Shown: one piece after another, positions 7,053 to 15,624 of the stretch
Position numbering within the stretch: the first letter of the stretch is position 1
Layout: each line of letters begins with the position of its first letter
DNA from: Streptomyces sp. SID4985
GTDB lineage: Bacteria; Actinomycetota; Actinomycetes; Streptomycetales; Streptomycetaceae
NCBI RefSeq assembly: GCF_009863025.1
Contig: NZ_WWIR01000525.1
Coordinates: forward strand, 1-33,808
Direction of reading: 5' to 3'
DNA: 33,808 nt
Made by a program: the position numbers and the translations under genes
Notes under the pieces: generated by a model
What the model was told of the DNA's origin: nothing
The model's database searches: none
What the model saw: the letters and a program-made list of their open reading frames with translations, nothing else

Positions 7053-8984
7053 GTGTTCGACACAGTGCTGGTCGCCAACCGGGGCGAGATCGCCGTACGA
7101 GTGATCCGTACGCTCCGCGCGCTCGGCGTGCGCTCGGTGGCGGTCTTCTCCGACGCCGACGCAGGAGCGCGGCACGTCCGGGAGGCCGACACGGCGGTCC
7201 GGATCGGCCCGGCGCCCGCCGGGGAGAGCTATCTGTCGGTGGAGCGGCTCCTCGATGCCGCCGCCCGCACCGGCGCCCAGGCCGTCCACCCGGGCTACGG
7301 CTTCCTCGCGGAGAACGCGGGCTTCGCGCGCGCCTGCGAGGAAGCGGGCCTGGTCTTCATCGGCCCGTCCGCCGACGCCATCGCCCTCATGGGCGACAAG
7401 ATCCGCGCCAAGGAGACGGTGGCGGCGGCCGGGGTGCCGGTCGTCCCCGGCTCCAGCGGCAGCGGGCTGACCGACGCCGAACTGGCCGACGCCGCCCGCG
7501 AGATCGGCACCCCCGTGCTGCTCAAGCCCTCGGCGGGCGGCGGCGGCAAGGGGATGCGTCTCGTCCGGGACGTCTCCGCCCTGGAGGAGGAGATCGCGGC
7601 CGCCCGTCGCGAGGCCCGCGCCTCCTTCGGCGACGACACGCTGCTGGTGGAGCGGTGGATCGACCGCCCCCGGCACATCGAGATCCAGGTCCTGGCCGAC
7701 GGCCACGGCAACGTCGTCCACCTCGGCGAGCGCGAGTGCTCCCTCCAGCGACGGCACCAGAAGGTCATCGAGGAGGCGCCCAGCGTCCTGCTCGACGAGG
7801 CGACCCGCGCCGCGATGGGCGAGGCGGCCGTGCAGGCGGCCCGCTCGTGCGGCTACCGGGGCGCGGGCACGGTGGAGTTCATCGTGCCGGGAAGCGACCC
7901 GTCCTCGTACTACTTCATGGAGATGAACACCCGCCTCCAGGTGGAGCACCCGGTCACCGAACTCGTCACGGGCCTGGACCTGGTCGAATGGCAGCTCCGG
8001 GTCGCCGCCGGTGAGCGGCTGGGCTTCGCCCAGGAGGACGTGACGCTCACCGGGCACGCGGTGGAGGCGCGCATCTGCGCCGAAGACCCCGCGCGCGGCT
8101 TCCTCCCTTCCGGCGGCACGGTCCTGCTGCTGGCCGAGCCCCAGGGCGACGGCGTACGCACCGACTCCGGCCTCTCCGAGGGCACCGAGGTCGGCAGCCT
8201 GTACGACCCGATGCTGTCCAAGGTCATCGCCTACGGCCCCGACCGCGCGACAGCCCTGCGGAAGCTGCGCGGCGCCCTGGCGGAGACGGTCACCCTCGGC
8301 GTCCCGACCAACGCGGGGTTCCTGCGGCGGCTGCTGGCGCATCCGGCGGTGGTGGCGGGCGAGCTGGACACCGGGCTGGTGGAGCGGGTGGTGGACGAGC
8401 TGGTCCCGGACGGGGTGCCGGAGGAGGTCTACGAGGCGGCAGCCGCCATACGCCTGGAGGAGCTGCGACCCAAAGGCGACGGCTGGACGGACCCCTTCTC
8501 GGTGCCGGACGGCTGGCGGCTGAGCGGAACTCCGAAGCCGGTGTCGTTCCCGCTGCGTGTCGCGGGACTTGAACCCGTCACTCAGGTGGCCCGCGCCGCC
8601 GAGGTCACCGACGACCGCGTGACCGTCACGCTGGACGGCGTCCGCCACACCTTCCACCGCGCAGCCGACTGGTTGGGCCGGGACGGCGACGCCTGGCAGG
8701 TCCGGGACCACGACCCGGTGGCCGCGTCCCTCACCCGCTCCGCGCACGCGGGCGCCGACTCGCTGACCGCGCCGATGCCCGGCACGGTGACCGTGGTGAA
8801 GGTGGCCGTGGGCGACGAGGTGGAGGCCGGGCAGAGCCTGCTGGTCGTGGAGGCGATGAAGATGGAGCACGTCGTCTCCGCCCCGCACGCGGGCACGGTC
8901 GCCGAACTCGACGTGACCCCCGGCAGCACGGTCGCCATGGACCAGGTCCTGGCGGTCATCGAGCCGAAGGAGGCGGCGGAGTGA
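7053..8984 (+). CDS. Acyl-CoA carboxylase alpha subunit (biotin carboxylase + BCCP)
   Basis: A 643-aa biotin-dependent subunit that carboxylates its own biotin with ATP and bicarbonate. Order: biotin carboxylase N-domain ([22 protein letters not shown]), ATP-grasp ([14 protein letters not shown], ~165; [14 protein letters not shown], ~290), C-domain ([16 protein letters not shown]), a central linker/BT domain, and a C-terminal biotinyl domain with EAMKMEH (biotinyl Lys ~603). The GTG at 7053 follows GGGAGGGG and gives the family N-terminus; the frame is open further upstream as an overlap shadow of accD1. Only 14 bp separate it from accD1, and its stop overlaps the next start. In mycobacteria the counterpart is called accA1; symbol usage in Streptomyces differs, so none is given. 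Confidence 0.94.
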   Translation: MFDTVLVANRGEIAVRVIRTLRALGVRSVAVFSDADAGARHVREADTAVRIGPAPAGESYLSVERLLDAAARTGAQAVHPGYGFLAENAGFARACEEAGLVFIGPSADAIALMGDKIRAKETVAAAGVPVVPGSSGSGLTDAELADAAREIGTPVLLKPSAGGGGKGMRLVRDVSALEEEIAAARREARASFGDDTLLVERWIDRPRHIEIQVLADGHGNVVHLGERECSLQRRHQKVIEEAPSVLLDEATRAAMGEAAVQAARSCGYRGAGTVEFIVPGSDPSSYYFMEMNTRLQVEHPVTELVTGLDLVEWQLRVAAGERLGFAQEDVTLTGHAVEARICAEDPARGFLPSGGTVLLLAEPQGDGVRTDSGLSEGTEVGSLYDPMLSKVIAYGPDRATALRKLRGALAETVTLGVPTNAGFLRRLLAHPAVVAGELDTGLVERVVDELVPDGVPEEVYEAAAAIRLEELRPKGDGWTDPFSVPDGWRLSGTPKPVSFPLRVAGLEPVTQVARAAEVTDDRVTVTLDGVRHTFHRAADWLGRDGDAWQVRDHDPVAASLTRSAHAGADSLTAPMPGTVTVVKVAVGDEVEAGQSLLVVEAMKMEHVVSAPHAGTVAELDVTPGSTVAMDQVLAVIEPKEAAE

Positions 8985-9937
8985 GCACCGACGGGCTGCC
9001 CATGGTCGTACCGGCGCCGGATCTGCCGGCCCGGGTGCGCATCCACGAGGTGGGCGCGCGCGACGGACTGCAGAACGAGAAGACGGCCGTACCGACGGCG
9101 GTGAAGGCGGAGTTCGTCCGCAGGCTCGCCGACGCGGGCCTGACCACCATCGAGGCGACCAGCTTCGTGCACCCCAAGTGGGTCCCCCAACTGGCCGACG
9201 CGGAGGAGCTGTTCCCGCTTCTCGGCGATCTGGACGCGGACCTGCCGGTACTGGTCCCCAACCAGCGCGGCCTGGACCGGGCCCTCGCGCTCGGCGCCCG
9301 CCGGATCGCGGTGTTCGCGAGCGCCACCGAGTCCTTCGCCAAGGCCAACCTCAACCGCACGGTGGACGAGTCGCTGGCCGTCTTCGAGCCGGTGGTGCGG
9401 CAGGCCAAGGACGCGGGCGCGCATGTGCGCGGCTATGTGTCGATGTGCTTCGGCGACCCGTGGGAGGGCGCCGTCCCGCTCCACCAGGTCGTCAAGGTGT
9501 GCACGGCGCTCAGGGACATGGGCTGCGACGAGCTGAGCCTCGGCGACACCATCGGCGTCGCCACCCCGGGCCATGTGCTCGAACTGCTCGCCCTGCTCAA
9601 CGAGTCGGGGGTGCCGACGAACACCCTCGGCGTGCACTTCCACGACACCTACGGCCAGGCGCTCGCCAACACCTACGCCGCTCTCCAGCACGGCGTGACC
9701 ACCGTCGACGCCTCCGCCGGGGGCCTGGGCGGCTGCCCCTACGCCAAGTCCGCCACCGGGAACCTCGCCACCGAGGACCTGGTCTGGATGCTGCACGGCC
9801 TCGGCATCCAGACCGGGGTCGACCTCGACCGCCTGACCGCGACCAGCGTGTGGATGGCTGAGCGACTGGGCCGCCCGAGCCCCTCCCGAACCGTCCGTGC
9901 CCTCGGCAAAACGACTCAGCCCGACAAGGACCAGTGA
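8981..9937 (+). CDS. hmgL: Hydroxymethylglutaryl-CoA lyase
   Basis: A 318-aa TIM-barrel lyase cleaving HMG-CoA to acetoacetate and acetyl-CoA, the last step of leucine breakdown. Signature parts: [11 protein letters not shown] (catalytic Arg-Asp, ~24-34), [48 protein letters not shown] (metal-binding HxH, ~218) and [20 protein letters not shown] (catalytic loop Cys, ~250). The start is GTG at 8981, 7 nt after AAGGAGG and overlapping the preceding stop in GTGA, so translation is coupled. It continues the accD1 operon. Confidence 0.94.
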   Translation: MSTDGLPMVVPAPDLPARVRIHEVGARDGLQNEKTAVPTAVKAEFVRRLADAGLTTIEATSFVHPKWVPQLADAEELFPLLGDLDADLPVLVPNQRGLDRALALGARRIAVFASATESFAKANLNRTVDESLAVFEPVVRQAKDAGAHVRGYVSMCFGDPWEGAVPLHQVVKVCTALRDMGCDELSLGDTIGVATPGHVLELLALLNESGVPTNTLGVHFHDTYGQALANTYAALQHGVTTVDASAGGLGGCPYAKSATGNLATEDLVWMLHGLGIQTGVDLDRLTATSVWMAERLGRPSPSRTVRALGKTTQPDKDQ

Positions 9938-9942
9938 TCAGT

Positions 9943-11103
9943 ATGGACCACCGTCTCAGCCCCGAGCTGGAGGAACTCCGCCGCACGGTGGAGGAGTTCG
10001 CGCACGATGTCGTGGCGCCGAAGATCGGCGACTTCTACGAGCGGCACGAGTTCCCGTACGAGATCGTCCGCGAGATGGGCCGCATGGGCCTGTTCGGGCT
10101 GCCGTTCCCCGAGGAGTACGGCGGCATGGGCGGCGACTATCTGGCGCTCGGCATCGCGCTGGAGGAGCTGGCCCGGGTGGACTCGTCCGTGGCCATCACC
10201 CTGGAGGCGGGCGTCTCGCTCGGCGCCATGCCGATCCACCTCTTCGGCACCGAGGAGCAGAAGGCCGAGTGGCTGCCCCGGCTGTGCGCGGGCGAGATCC
10301 TGGGCGCGTTCGGGCTCACCGAGCCGGACGGCGGCAGCGATGCCGGGGCCACACGCACCACGGCCCGCCTGGACCCGGACACGAACGAATGGGTCATCAA
10401 CGGCTCCAAATGCTTCATCACCAACTCCGGCACGGACATCACCGGGTTGGTGACGGTCACGGCGGTCACCGGCCGCAAGCCCGACGGCAAGCCGCTGATC
10501 TCCTCGATCATCGTCCCCTCGGGCACGCCGGGCTTCACGGTCGCGGCGCCGTACTCCAAGGTCGGCTGGAACGCCTCCGACACCCGTGAACTGTCCTTCC
10601 AGGACGTCCGCGTCCCCGCCGCCAACCTGCTCGGCGCGGAGGGCCGCGGCTACGCCCAGTTCCTGCGCATCCTCGACGAGGGCCGTATCGCCATCGCCGC
10701 GCTGGGCACCGGGCTCGCCCAGGGCTGTGTGGACGAGTCGGTGCGCTACGCCAAGGAGCGGCACGCCTTCGGCCGTCCCATCGGCGCCAACCAGGCCATC
10801 CAGTTCAAGCTGGCCGACATGGAGATGAAGGCCCACACGGCCCGCCTCGCCTGGCGCGATGCGGCCTCCCGCCTGGTCGCCGGCGAGCCCTTCAAGAAGG
10901 AGGCCGCCATCGCCAAGCTGTACTCCTCCACGGTCGCCGTCGACAACGCCCGCGACGCCACCCAGATCCACGGCGGCTACGGCTTCATGAACGAGTATCC
11001 GGTGGCCCGTATGTGGCGCGATTCCAAGATCCTGGAGATCGGCGAGGGCACGAGCGAGGTCCAGCGGATGCTGATCGCCCGGGAACTGGGGCTGACGGGC
11101 TGA
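9943..11103 (+). CDS. acdH: Acyl-CoA dehydrogenase AcdH (branched/short-chain type)
   Basis: A 386-aa FAD acyl-CoA dehydrogenase that desaturates branched or short-chain acyl-CoA such as isovaleryl-CoA or isobutyryl-CoA and donates electrons to ETF. Motifs: FGLTEPDGGSDAGATRTTA (~122-140), KVGWNASDTRELSF, YAKERHAFGRPIGANQAIQFKLADM, ATQIHGGYGFMNEYPVARMWRDSK and ILEIGEGTSEVQR. Glu368 in GEGTSE sits at the standard SCAD/MCAD catalytic position. ATG at 9943 is 12 nt from AAGGA; GTG at 9934, overlapping the hmgL stop, is the alternative and adds three residues. It is the last gene of the operon and ends 19 bp before a convergent gene. Confidence 0.93.
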   Translation: MDHRLSPELEELRRTVEEFAHDVVAPKIGDFYERHEFPYEIVREMGRMGLFGLPFPEEYGGMGGDYLALGIALEELARVDSSVAITLEAGVSLGAMPIHLFGTEEQKAEWLPRLCAGEILGAFGLTEPDGGSDAGATRTTARLDPDTNEWVINGSKCFITNSGTDITGLVTVTAVTGRKPDGKPLISSIIVPSGTPGFTVAAPYSKVGWNASDTRELSFQDVRVPAANLLGAEGRGYAQFLRILDEGRIAIAALGTGLAQGCVDESVRYAKERHAFGRPIGANQAIQFKLADMEMKAHTARLAWRDAASRLVAGEPFKKEAAIAKLYSSTVAVDNARDATQIHGGYGFMNEYPVARMWRDSKILEIGEGTSEVQRMLIARELGLTG

Positions 11104-11117
11104 GACACCACAAGCAT

Positions 11118-11137
11118 GTGCCCTAGCTCTTGGGCAC
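11118..11137. terminator. Short bidirectional terminator between acdH and a lipoprotein gene
   Basis: GTGCCC (11118-11123) pairs with GGGCAC (11132-11137) around an 8-nt loop and is followed by TTT on the plus strand. It overlaps the last codons and stop of the convergent lipoprotein gene, the only spacer available between the two genes. Confidence 0.5.
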
Positions 11138-11821
11138 TTTGAAATATTCGGGAGCGACGAGCGACAGCTCGAACACCATGCCATGGCGCTTCCGGAGGTC
11201 GGCCACCGTCGCCGTGCCGGGTTCCCTCACACACCGCATCACAGGCGGATTGTCGGCAAAACACGGCTGTGGCTCCCTGACCTGCGCAGGGGGCCTGTCG
11301 TGGAACTGCGTGTCCCAGGACAGGGAGTGCCATGGGTCGTCCATCCTGGAGGGTTCCGTGCCGTTGTCTCCGCCGCGATTCCGGTAGTAATCGACGATGA
11401 CTCCGTTACTGCGGTGAGTGAACGGAATTGTCGACCCGGACCGCTCACCGGTGGTGAGGATGTCGTCGAGGACCGAGGCGATACGTTTCGGGTCGGCGCC
11501 GAAGTACGCGGTGACCTGCATCGAGCAGGTGACTTTGTAGGTGTCGTCGCCGTTGGAGCCGAGCCACTGCTTCGCCTTTCCTCCCGCGCACGTGTCACGT
11601 AGGACAAGCAGCCCGAGAGCAAGGGAGGTGTGGTCCGTGTACTCGCGCACGGTGGCCCGAAGCCTCGCCTCCGTCCGCTGCCGGGCCTCCTCCGCCTGAA
11701 CACCGCCGGCCAGCCCGCGCACCTCCTCCGGCCTGGTGGCACGGTCGGCCGTGCAGGCGGACATGGCCAGCATGACGACCGTGGCGACGGTGCCCCACAC
11801 GGTCCTACGGAACTCCGGCAT
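11123..11821 (-). CDS. Putative lipoprotein, unknown function
   Basis: A 232-aa protein with an N-terminal signal and lipobox-like VVMLAMSAC (Cys ~23), so likely anchored on the outer face of the membrane. The ATG at 11821 is chosen because GGGGAG lies ~8 nt upstream and the signal sequence starts there; the frame is open much further upstream but without signal-like sequence. The body has paired Cys residues (DTCAGGKAK, VTCSMQVTAYFG; QPCFADNPPVMRCVRE) that could form disulfides, and a VREYTDHTSLALG helix. No family recognised. It diverges from the next lipoprotein gene across 151 bp. Confidence 0.75.
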   Translation of the reverse strand: MPEFRRTVWGTVATVVMLAMSACTADRATRPEEVRGLAGGVQAEEARQRTEARLRATVREYTDHTSLALGLLVLRDTCAGGKAKQWLGSNGDDTYKVTCSMQVTAYFGADPKRIASVLDDILTTGERSGSTIPFTHRSNGVIVDYYRNRGGDNGTEPSRMDDPWHSLSWDTQFHDRPPAQVREPQPCFADNPPVMRCVREPGTATVADLRKRHGMVFELSLVAPEYFKVPKS

Positions 11822-11972
11822 GCCCGCGTCTCCCCTTCCCCGTGTGCTCCCGCGCCGTCTTCCGGCACTGTCCCGCCGGTCGGCGGATCGCGCATGAGTA
11901 CCCGTACCTACGCGCGGGTTCACAGAGGCATCCGACACGTCAACTCCCTGCCGTTCCCATACTGTTGGAGGC

Positions 11973-12443
11973 ATGACACCTCGCCCCGCACGCCCCACGC
12001 GTCCCGCCCGCCCCCACTCCCGGACGGTCGCCGTCGTCGCCCTGGGCGCGTTTCTGGCCGGCGGCACCGGCTGTTCGGTGCTGGAGGACACCGCGCGGCC
12101 CGACGGTACGACCCGGGCGGCGGAGGAACTGCCGACCGACCAGGACCAGGCGCGTTCGAAGGAGAACGCCCGGGCGTTCCGGGCCTGGACCGAGACGCAC
12201 GGCACCGAGGCACAGAAGGCCGCCGCCGCCCGCGTGGACCGTGTCATCGGCACCTGGGACGCACACACGGGCAACGCCTATGTCTCCACGGACATCGGCG
12301 GCGGCCGGACCCCGGTCGCGGACCCGCAGGGGGCGGCGGACGTCATCGCCGAGGCGTTCTCCTCGTGGAAGGACTCCGCGGCTGGATTCGTCTCCGTCTA
12401 TGACGTCTACGGCCATGCCGTCGTCACGAATCACAGGTTCTGA
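11973..12443 (+). CDS. Small putative lipoprotein
   Basis: A 156-aa exported protein with a basic N-terminus (PRPARPTRPARPHSR), a hydrophobic stretch (VAVVALGAFLAG) and Cys ~34 in GGTGCS. The -3 position of this lipobox is Gly rather than Leu, so lipidation is less certain. The TTGGAGGC just before the ATG is a good Shine-Dalgarno. The C-terminal half (VDRVIGTWDAHTGNAYVSTDIGG ... VIAEAFSSWKDSAAGFVSVYDVYGHAV) is a compact, possibly BON- or cystatin-like fold; I do not recognise the family. It ends 57 bp before the desE iron box. Confidence 0.75.
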   Translation: MTPRPARPTRPARPHSRTVAVVALGAFLAGGTGCSVLEDTARPDGTTRAAEELPTDQDQARSKENARAFRAWTETHGTEAQKAAAARVDRVIGTWDAHTGNAYVSTDIGGGRTPVADPQGAADVIAEAFSSWKDSAAGFVSVYDVYGHAVVTNHRF

Positions 12444-12500
12444 CGGCCCCTCGGGCATGACTTCCGCACCGGAAGGCTGTCGCTACCCCCTGGACATTGA

Positions 12501-12521
12501 GCAAGGTTAGGCTAACCTTGC
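12501..12521. promoter_or_regulatory. Iron box (DmdR1/DtxR operator) of desE
   Basis: A 21-bp inverted repeat that is perfect apart from its central base; its core is AAGGTTAGGCTAACCTT. It matches the Streptomyces DmdR/IdeR iron box built on TTAGGTTAGGCTAACCTAA. It lies 49 bp before the desE start codon, so desE should be repressed when iron is plentiful. Confidence 0.93.
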
Positions 12522-12570
12522 CCCGAACCAGTCCGGCGGGCGATAAGCCCCGGTCGAAAGCAGTCTCCCC

Positions 12571-13614
12571 ATGTCCCACACGCGTACCACCCTCACTCGT
12601 CGCGGTCTGCTCGCTGCGGGCGTCGCTCTCGGGCTCGGCGTCGCACTCGCCGCCTGTGGGGACGACAAGGGCAAGAGCGGTGGCACCGCGGGGCAGGCCA
12701 AGCCCGCCAAGTCCGGCGCGTGGAGCTACAAGGACGACCGCGGCACCACCGTGAAGCTGGACAGCGTCCCGACGAAGATCGTCGCCTTCACCGGCATAGC
12801 CGCCGCGCTCCACGACTACGGCGTCAAGGTCGACGGCGTCTTCGGCCCGACCACGACGAAGGACGGCAAGGCCGACGTGCAGGCCGGCGACCTGGACGTC
12901 AAGAAGCTGACGGTCTTCGGCAACGTCTGGGACCAGTTCAACATCGAGAAGTACGCCGCCTTCGGCCCCCAGGTCCTCATCTCCACGACCTTCGACGACA
13001 AGGGCACCCTCTGGTACGTGCCCCAGGCGTCCGCCGCGAAGATCGCCCAGCTGGCCCCGAGCGTCGCGATCTCCGTCTTCGACCGCCCGCTGTCCCAGCC
13101 GCTGCAGCGCGTGTGGGAGCTGGCCGAGTCGCTGGGCGCCGACATGAAGGCCGCCGAGGTGACCGCCGCGAAGAAGCGCTTCGAGGCCGCCTCCGAGCGC
13201 CTGCGCAAGGCCGCGAAGTCCCGCCCGGAGATCAAGGTCATGGCCGGCTCCGCCGCCCCGACCGTCTTCTACGTCTCCGGCACGAACCTCTCCGCCGACC
13301 TGGAGTACTTCAAGTCCCTCGGCGTGAACTTCGTCGAGCCCTCGGAGTCCGCCAAGAAGGCCACCGGCGGCTGGTTCGAGACGCTGAGCTGGGAGAACGT
13401 CGACAAGTACAAGGCCGACATCATCATGATGGACGACCGCTCCTCGGCCCTCCAGCCCGCCGACATCACCAAGGCCACCTGGAAGAAGCTGCCCGCCGTC
13501 AAGGCCGGTCAGGTCATCCCGCGCTCCGCCGAGCCGATCCTGTCCTACGCCAAGTGCGCCCCGCTCCTCGAGAACCTCGCGAAGGCCATCGAGACGGCGA
13601 AGAAGGTCGGCTGA
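12571..13614 (+). CDS. desE: Ferrioxamine-binding lipoprotein DesE
   Basis: A 347-aa periplasmic-binding-type lipoprotein capturing ferric hydroxamate siderophores for ABC import. The N-terminus is LTRRGLLAAGVALGLGVALAAC (lipobox LAAC, Cys29); the twin Arg before the hydrophobic core suggests possible Tat export. The FepB/FhuD-like bi-lobed fold is seen in GTTVKLDSVPTKIVAFTGIAAALHDYGVKVDGVFG, FGPQVLISTTF and WENVDKYKADIIMMDDR, ending GQVIPRSAEPILSYAKCAPLLENLAKAI. The iron box upstream and desABCD downstream support the role. Only a weak Shine-Dalgarno (GAAAG) precedes the ATG. The strong hairpin after the stop makes it monocistronic here. Confidence 0.94.
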   Translation: MSHTRTTLTRRGLLAAGVALGLGVALAACGDDKGKSGGTAGQAKPAKSGAWSYKDDRGTTVKLDSVPTKIVAFTGIAAALHDYGVKVDGVFGPTTTKDGKADVQAGDLDVKKLTVFGNVWDQFNIEKYAAFGPQVLISTTFDDKGTLWYVPQASAAKIAQLAPSVAISVFDRPLSQPLQRVWELAESLGADMKAAEVTAAKKRFEAASERLRKAAKSRPEIKVMAGSAAPTVFYVSGTNLSADLEYFKSLGVNFVEPSESAKKATGGWFETLSWENVDKYKADIIMMDDRSSALQPADITKATWKKLPAVKAGQVIPRSAEPILSYAKCAPLLENLAKAIETAKKVG

Positions 13615-14121
13615 CCCTCCCCTTCCTGACCTTCAGGAGCCCCGCATGACGACGGCCCCGGCCGCCCCGTTCCGCAGCCCGTCCCACAGGGCTTTACGGA
13701 AGGGGCGGCCGGGTTCATGTCCGGGACGGCTCGCCGCCTGGGCGGGCCGAACACGTAGGCGGCGTACGTCAGTTGACGCCGATCCGGCCGGTACGGCCCC
13801 GCATCCCGGCCGTAGGCTGCGCCGCCCGGCCCACGCCCGCCCTTCCCCGGTCCACCCGGCCACCGGCAGCGACACGGGCAACCGTGACACCCCTCCCCCG
13901 CGGAGAGACCCGGGCGAACTCCGGCGCCCCGGCGTCCGGAAGACCACGCCCGGAGACTTCGGCGCGACCACCCGCACCCCAACTCCCGTGCGAGCGGCCA
14001 CAGTCGTCCAGACCCTGACGCTCCCCGCGCGAACGAGCGCACGCCCCCCTGCCCGCCGAAGCCGAGCGCAGCGCCAACGTGACCCCCGTCACCGCACCCC
14101 CGCAATCACCCCCGAGCCAAC
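13615..14121. other. Gene-free gap where desF is expected
   Basis: About 500 bp between desE and the desA iron box. As I recall other Streptomyces loci, a siderophore-interacting protein gene (desF) sits here; no protein of that family (~270 aa, FAD/NAD-binding) can be read in any frame. The only plus-strand ORF (13646-14140) has AGGAGC before its ATG and begins MTTAPAAPFRS, then becomes Arg/Pro-rich low-complexity sequence that runs through the desA iron box. Apart from the hairpin, no confident feature was seen. Confidence 0.6.
13657..13713 (+). terminator. Strong hairpin downstream of desE
   Basis: Long GC-rich inverted repeat: left arm 13657-13680 (CCCGGCCGCCCC, TTCCG, GCCC) pairs with right arm 13689-13713 (GGGC, CGGAA, GGGGCGGCCGGG) around an 8-nt loop. 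It begins 43 bp after the desE stop and probably terminates desE. The left arm coincides with the first codons of an ORF that has its own ribosome site (ATG at 13646). Confidence 0.8.
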
Positions 14122-14140
14122 TGAGGTTAGGCTAACCTAA
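14122..14140. promoter_or_regulatory. Iron box (DmdR1/DtxR operator) of desABCD
   Basis: TGAGGTTAGGCTAACCTAA matches the 19-bp Streptomyces iron box at all but one position. It ends 41 bp before the desA start, placing it over the desABCD promoter. Confidence 0.94.
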
Positions 14141-14181
14141 GTTGAATCTCCCGCACGGACAGTCCCCTCGGAGGACCCCAC

Positions 14182-15624
14182 ATGCGCTCGCACCTGCTCA
14201 ATGGCCTCACCGCGGAGCACTACCGCCGCTCCGTGACCGAAGGAGTAGAGCGGGTGGCGGCCAAACTCGCCACCACCGAACGTCCGTTCACCGGCGTCAC
14301 CGCCGACGACCTCACCCCCCGCATCGACGCCGTCGACCTGGACCGCCCGCTCGGCGACACCGCCGCGGTCCTGGACGAGCTGGAGGAGCTGTACCTCCGC
14401 GACGCCGTCTACTTCCACCACCCCCGCTACCTCGCCCACCTCAACTGCCCGGTCGTCATCCCGGCGGTGCTCGGCGAGGCCGTGCTCTCCGCCGTCAACT
14501 CCTCGCTGGACACCTGGGACCAGTCGGCCGGCGGCACGCTCATCGAGCGGAAACTGATCGACTGGACCACGGAGCGCATCGGCCTCGGCGAGAACGCCGA
14601 CGGGGTCTTCACCTCCGGCGGCAGCCAGTCCAACCTCCAGGCCCTGCTGCTCGCCCGCGAGGAGACCAAGGCCGAATCCCTCGACAAACTCCGGGTGTTC
14701 ACCTCCGAGGTGAGCCACTTCAGCGTGAAGAAGTCCGCGAAACTCCTCGGCCTCGGCCCGGACGCGGTCGTGACCATCCCCGTGGACCACGACAAGCGGA
14801 TGCACACCGTCGCGCTCGCCCACGAGCTGGAGCGCTGCGCCGAAGAGGGCCTCGTGCCGATGGCCGTCGTCGCCACCGCGGGCACCACCGACTTCGGCTC
14901 CATCGACCCGCTCCCCGAAATCGCCGAACTCTGCGCCCAGTTCGGCGTGTGGATGCACGTGGACGCCGCCTACGGCTGCGGACTGCTCACCTCGCTCAAG
15001 CACCGCGACCGCCTGAACGGCATCGAGCACGCCGACTCGGTCACCGTGGACTACCACAAGTCCTTCTTCCAGCCGGTGAGTTCGTCCGCCCTCCTGGTGC
15101 GCGACGTGGCCACCCTGCGCCACGCCACCTACCACGCGGACTACCTCAACCCGCGCCGCATGGTCGAGGAGCGCATCCCCAACCAGGTCGACAAGTCCCT
15201 CCAGACCACGCGCCGTTTCGACGCGCTCAAGCTGTGGATGACGCTGCGCGTGATGGGCGCCGACGGCATCGGCGAACTCTTCGACGAGGTCTGCGAGTTG
15301 GCCCAGGAAGGCTGGAAGCTGCTCGCCACCGACCCGCGTTACGACGTGGTCGTGGCGCCGTCCCTGTCCACGCTCGTCTTCCGCTACATCCCCGCCGGTG
15401 TCACCGACCCCGCCGAGATCGACCGCGCCAACCTCTACGCCCGCAAGACCCTGTTCGCCTCCGGTGACGCCGTCGTCGCGGGCACCAAGGTCGGCGGCCG
15501 CCACTACCTGAAGTTCACCCTGCTCAACCCCGAGACCACCGCGGCCGACATCGCCGCCGTCCTCGATCTGATCGCCGGCCACGCCGAGCAGTACCTGGGA
15601 GAGTCCCTTGACCGCGCTTCCTGA
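14182..15624 (+). CDS. desA: PLP-dependent L-lysine decarboxylase DesA
   Basis: A 480-aa group II (PLP) decarboxylase converting L-lysine to cadaverine, the first step of desferrioxamine synthesis. Visible: [17 protein letters not shown] (cofactor phosphate region, ~143-159), [19 protein letters not shown] (Asp261, pyridine nitrogen partner) and [10 protein letters not shown] (Lys293, Schiff-base lysine). Cytosolic. GGAGG lies 7 nt before the ATG. It is the first gene of a four-gene overlapping operon behind an iron box, so expression should rise in iron starvation. Homologues decarboxylate 2,4-diaminobutyrate or tyrosine; the des context settles the substrate. Confidence 0.95.
   Translation: MRSHLLNGLTAEHYRRSVTEGVERVAAKLATTERPFTGVTADDLTPRIDAVDLDRPLGDTAAVLDELEELYLRDAVYFHHPRYLAHLNCPVVIPAVLGEAVLSAVNSSLDTWDQSAGGTLIERKLIDWTTERIGLGENADGVFTSGGSQSNLQALLLAREETKAESLDKLRVFTSEVSHFSVKKSAKLLGLGPDAVVTIPVDHDKRMHTVALAHELERCAEEGLVPMAVVATAGTTDFGSIDPLPEIAELCAQFGVWMHVDAAYGCGLLTSLKHRDRLNGIEHADSVTVDYHKSFFQPVSSSALLVRDVATLRHATYHADYLNPRRMVEERIPNQVDKSLQTTRRFDALKLWMTLRVMGADGIGELFDEVCELAQEGWKLLATDPRYDVVVAPSLSTLVFRYIPAGVTDPAEIDRANLYARKTLFASGDAVVAGTKVGGRHYLKFTLLNPETTAADIAAVLDLIAGHAEQYLGESLDRAS

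Noticed and set aside
13646..14140. 164-aa ORF after desE as a functional gene
   Set aside because: It has a good ribosome site, but after ~11 codons it is Arg/Pro-rich noise and runs through a terminator and the desA iron box. Kept only as a possible desF remnant.
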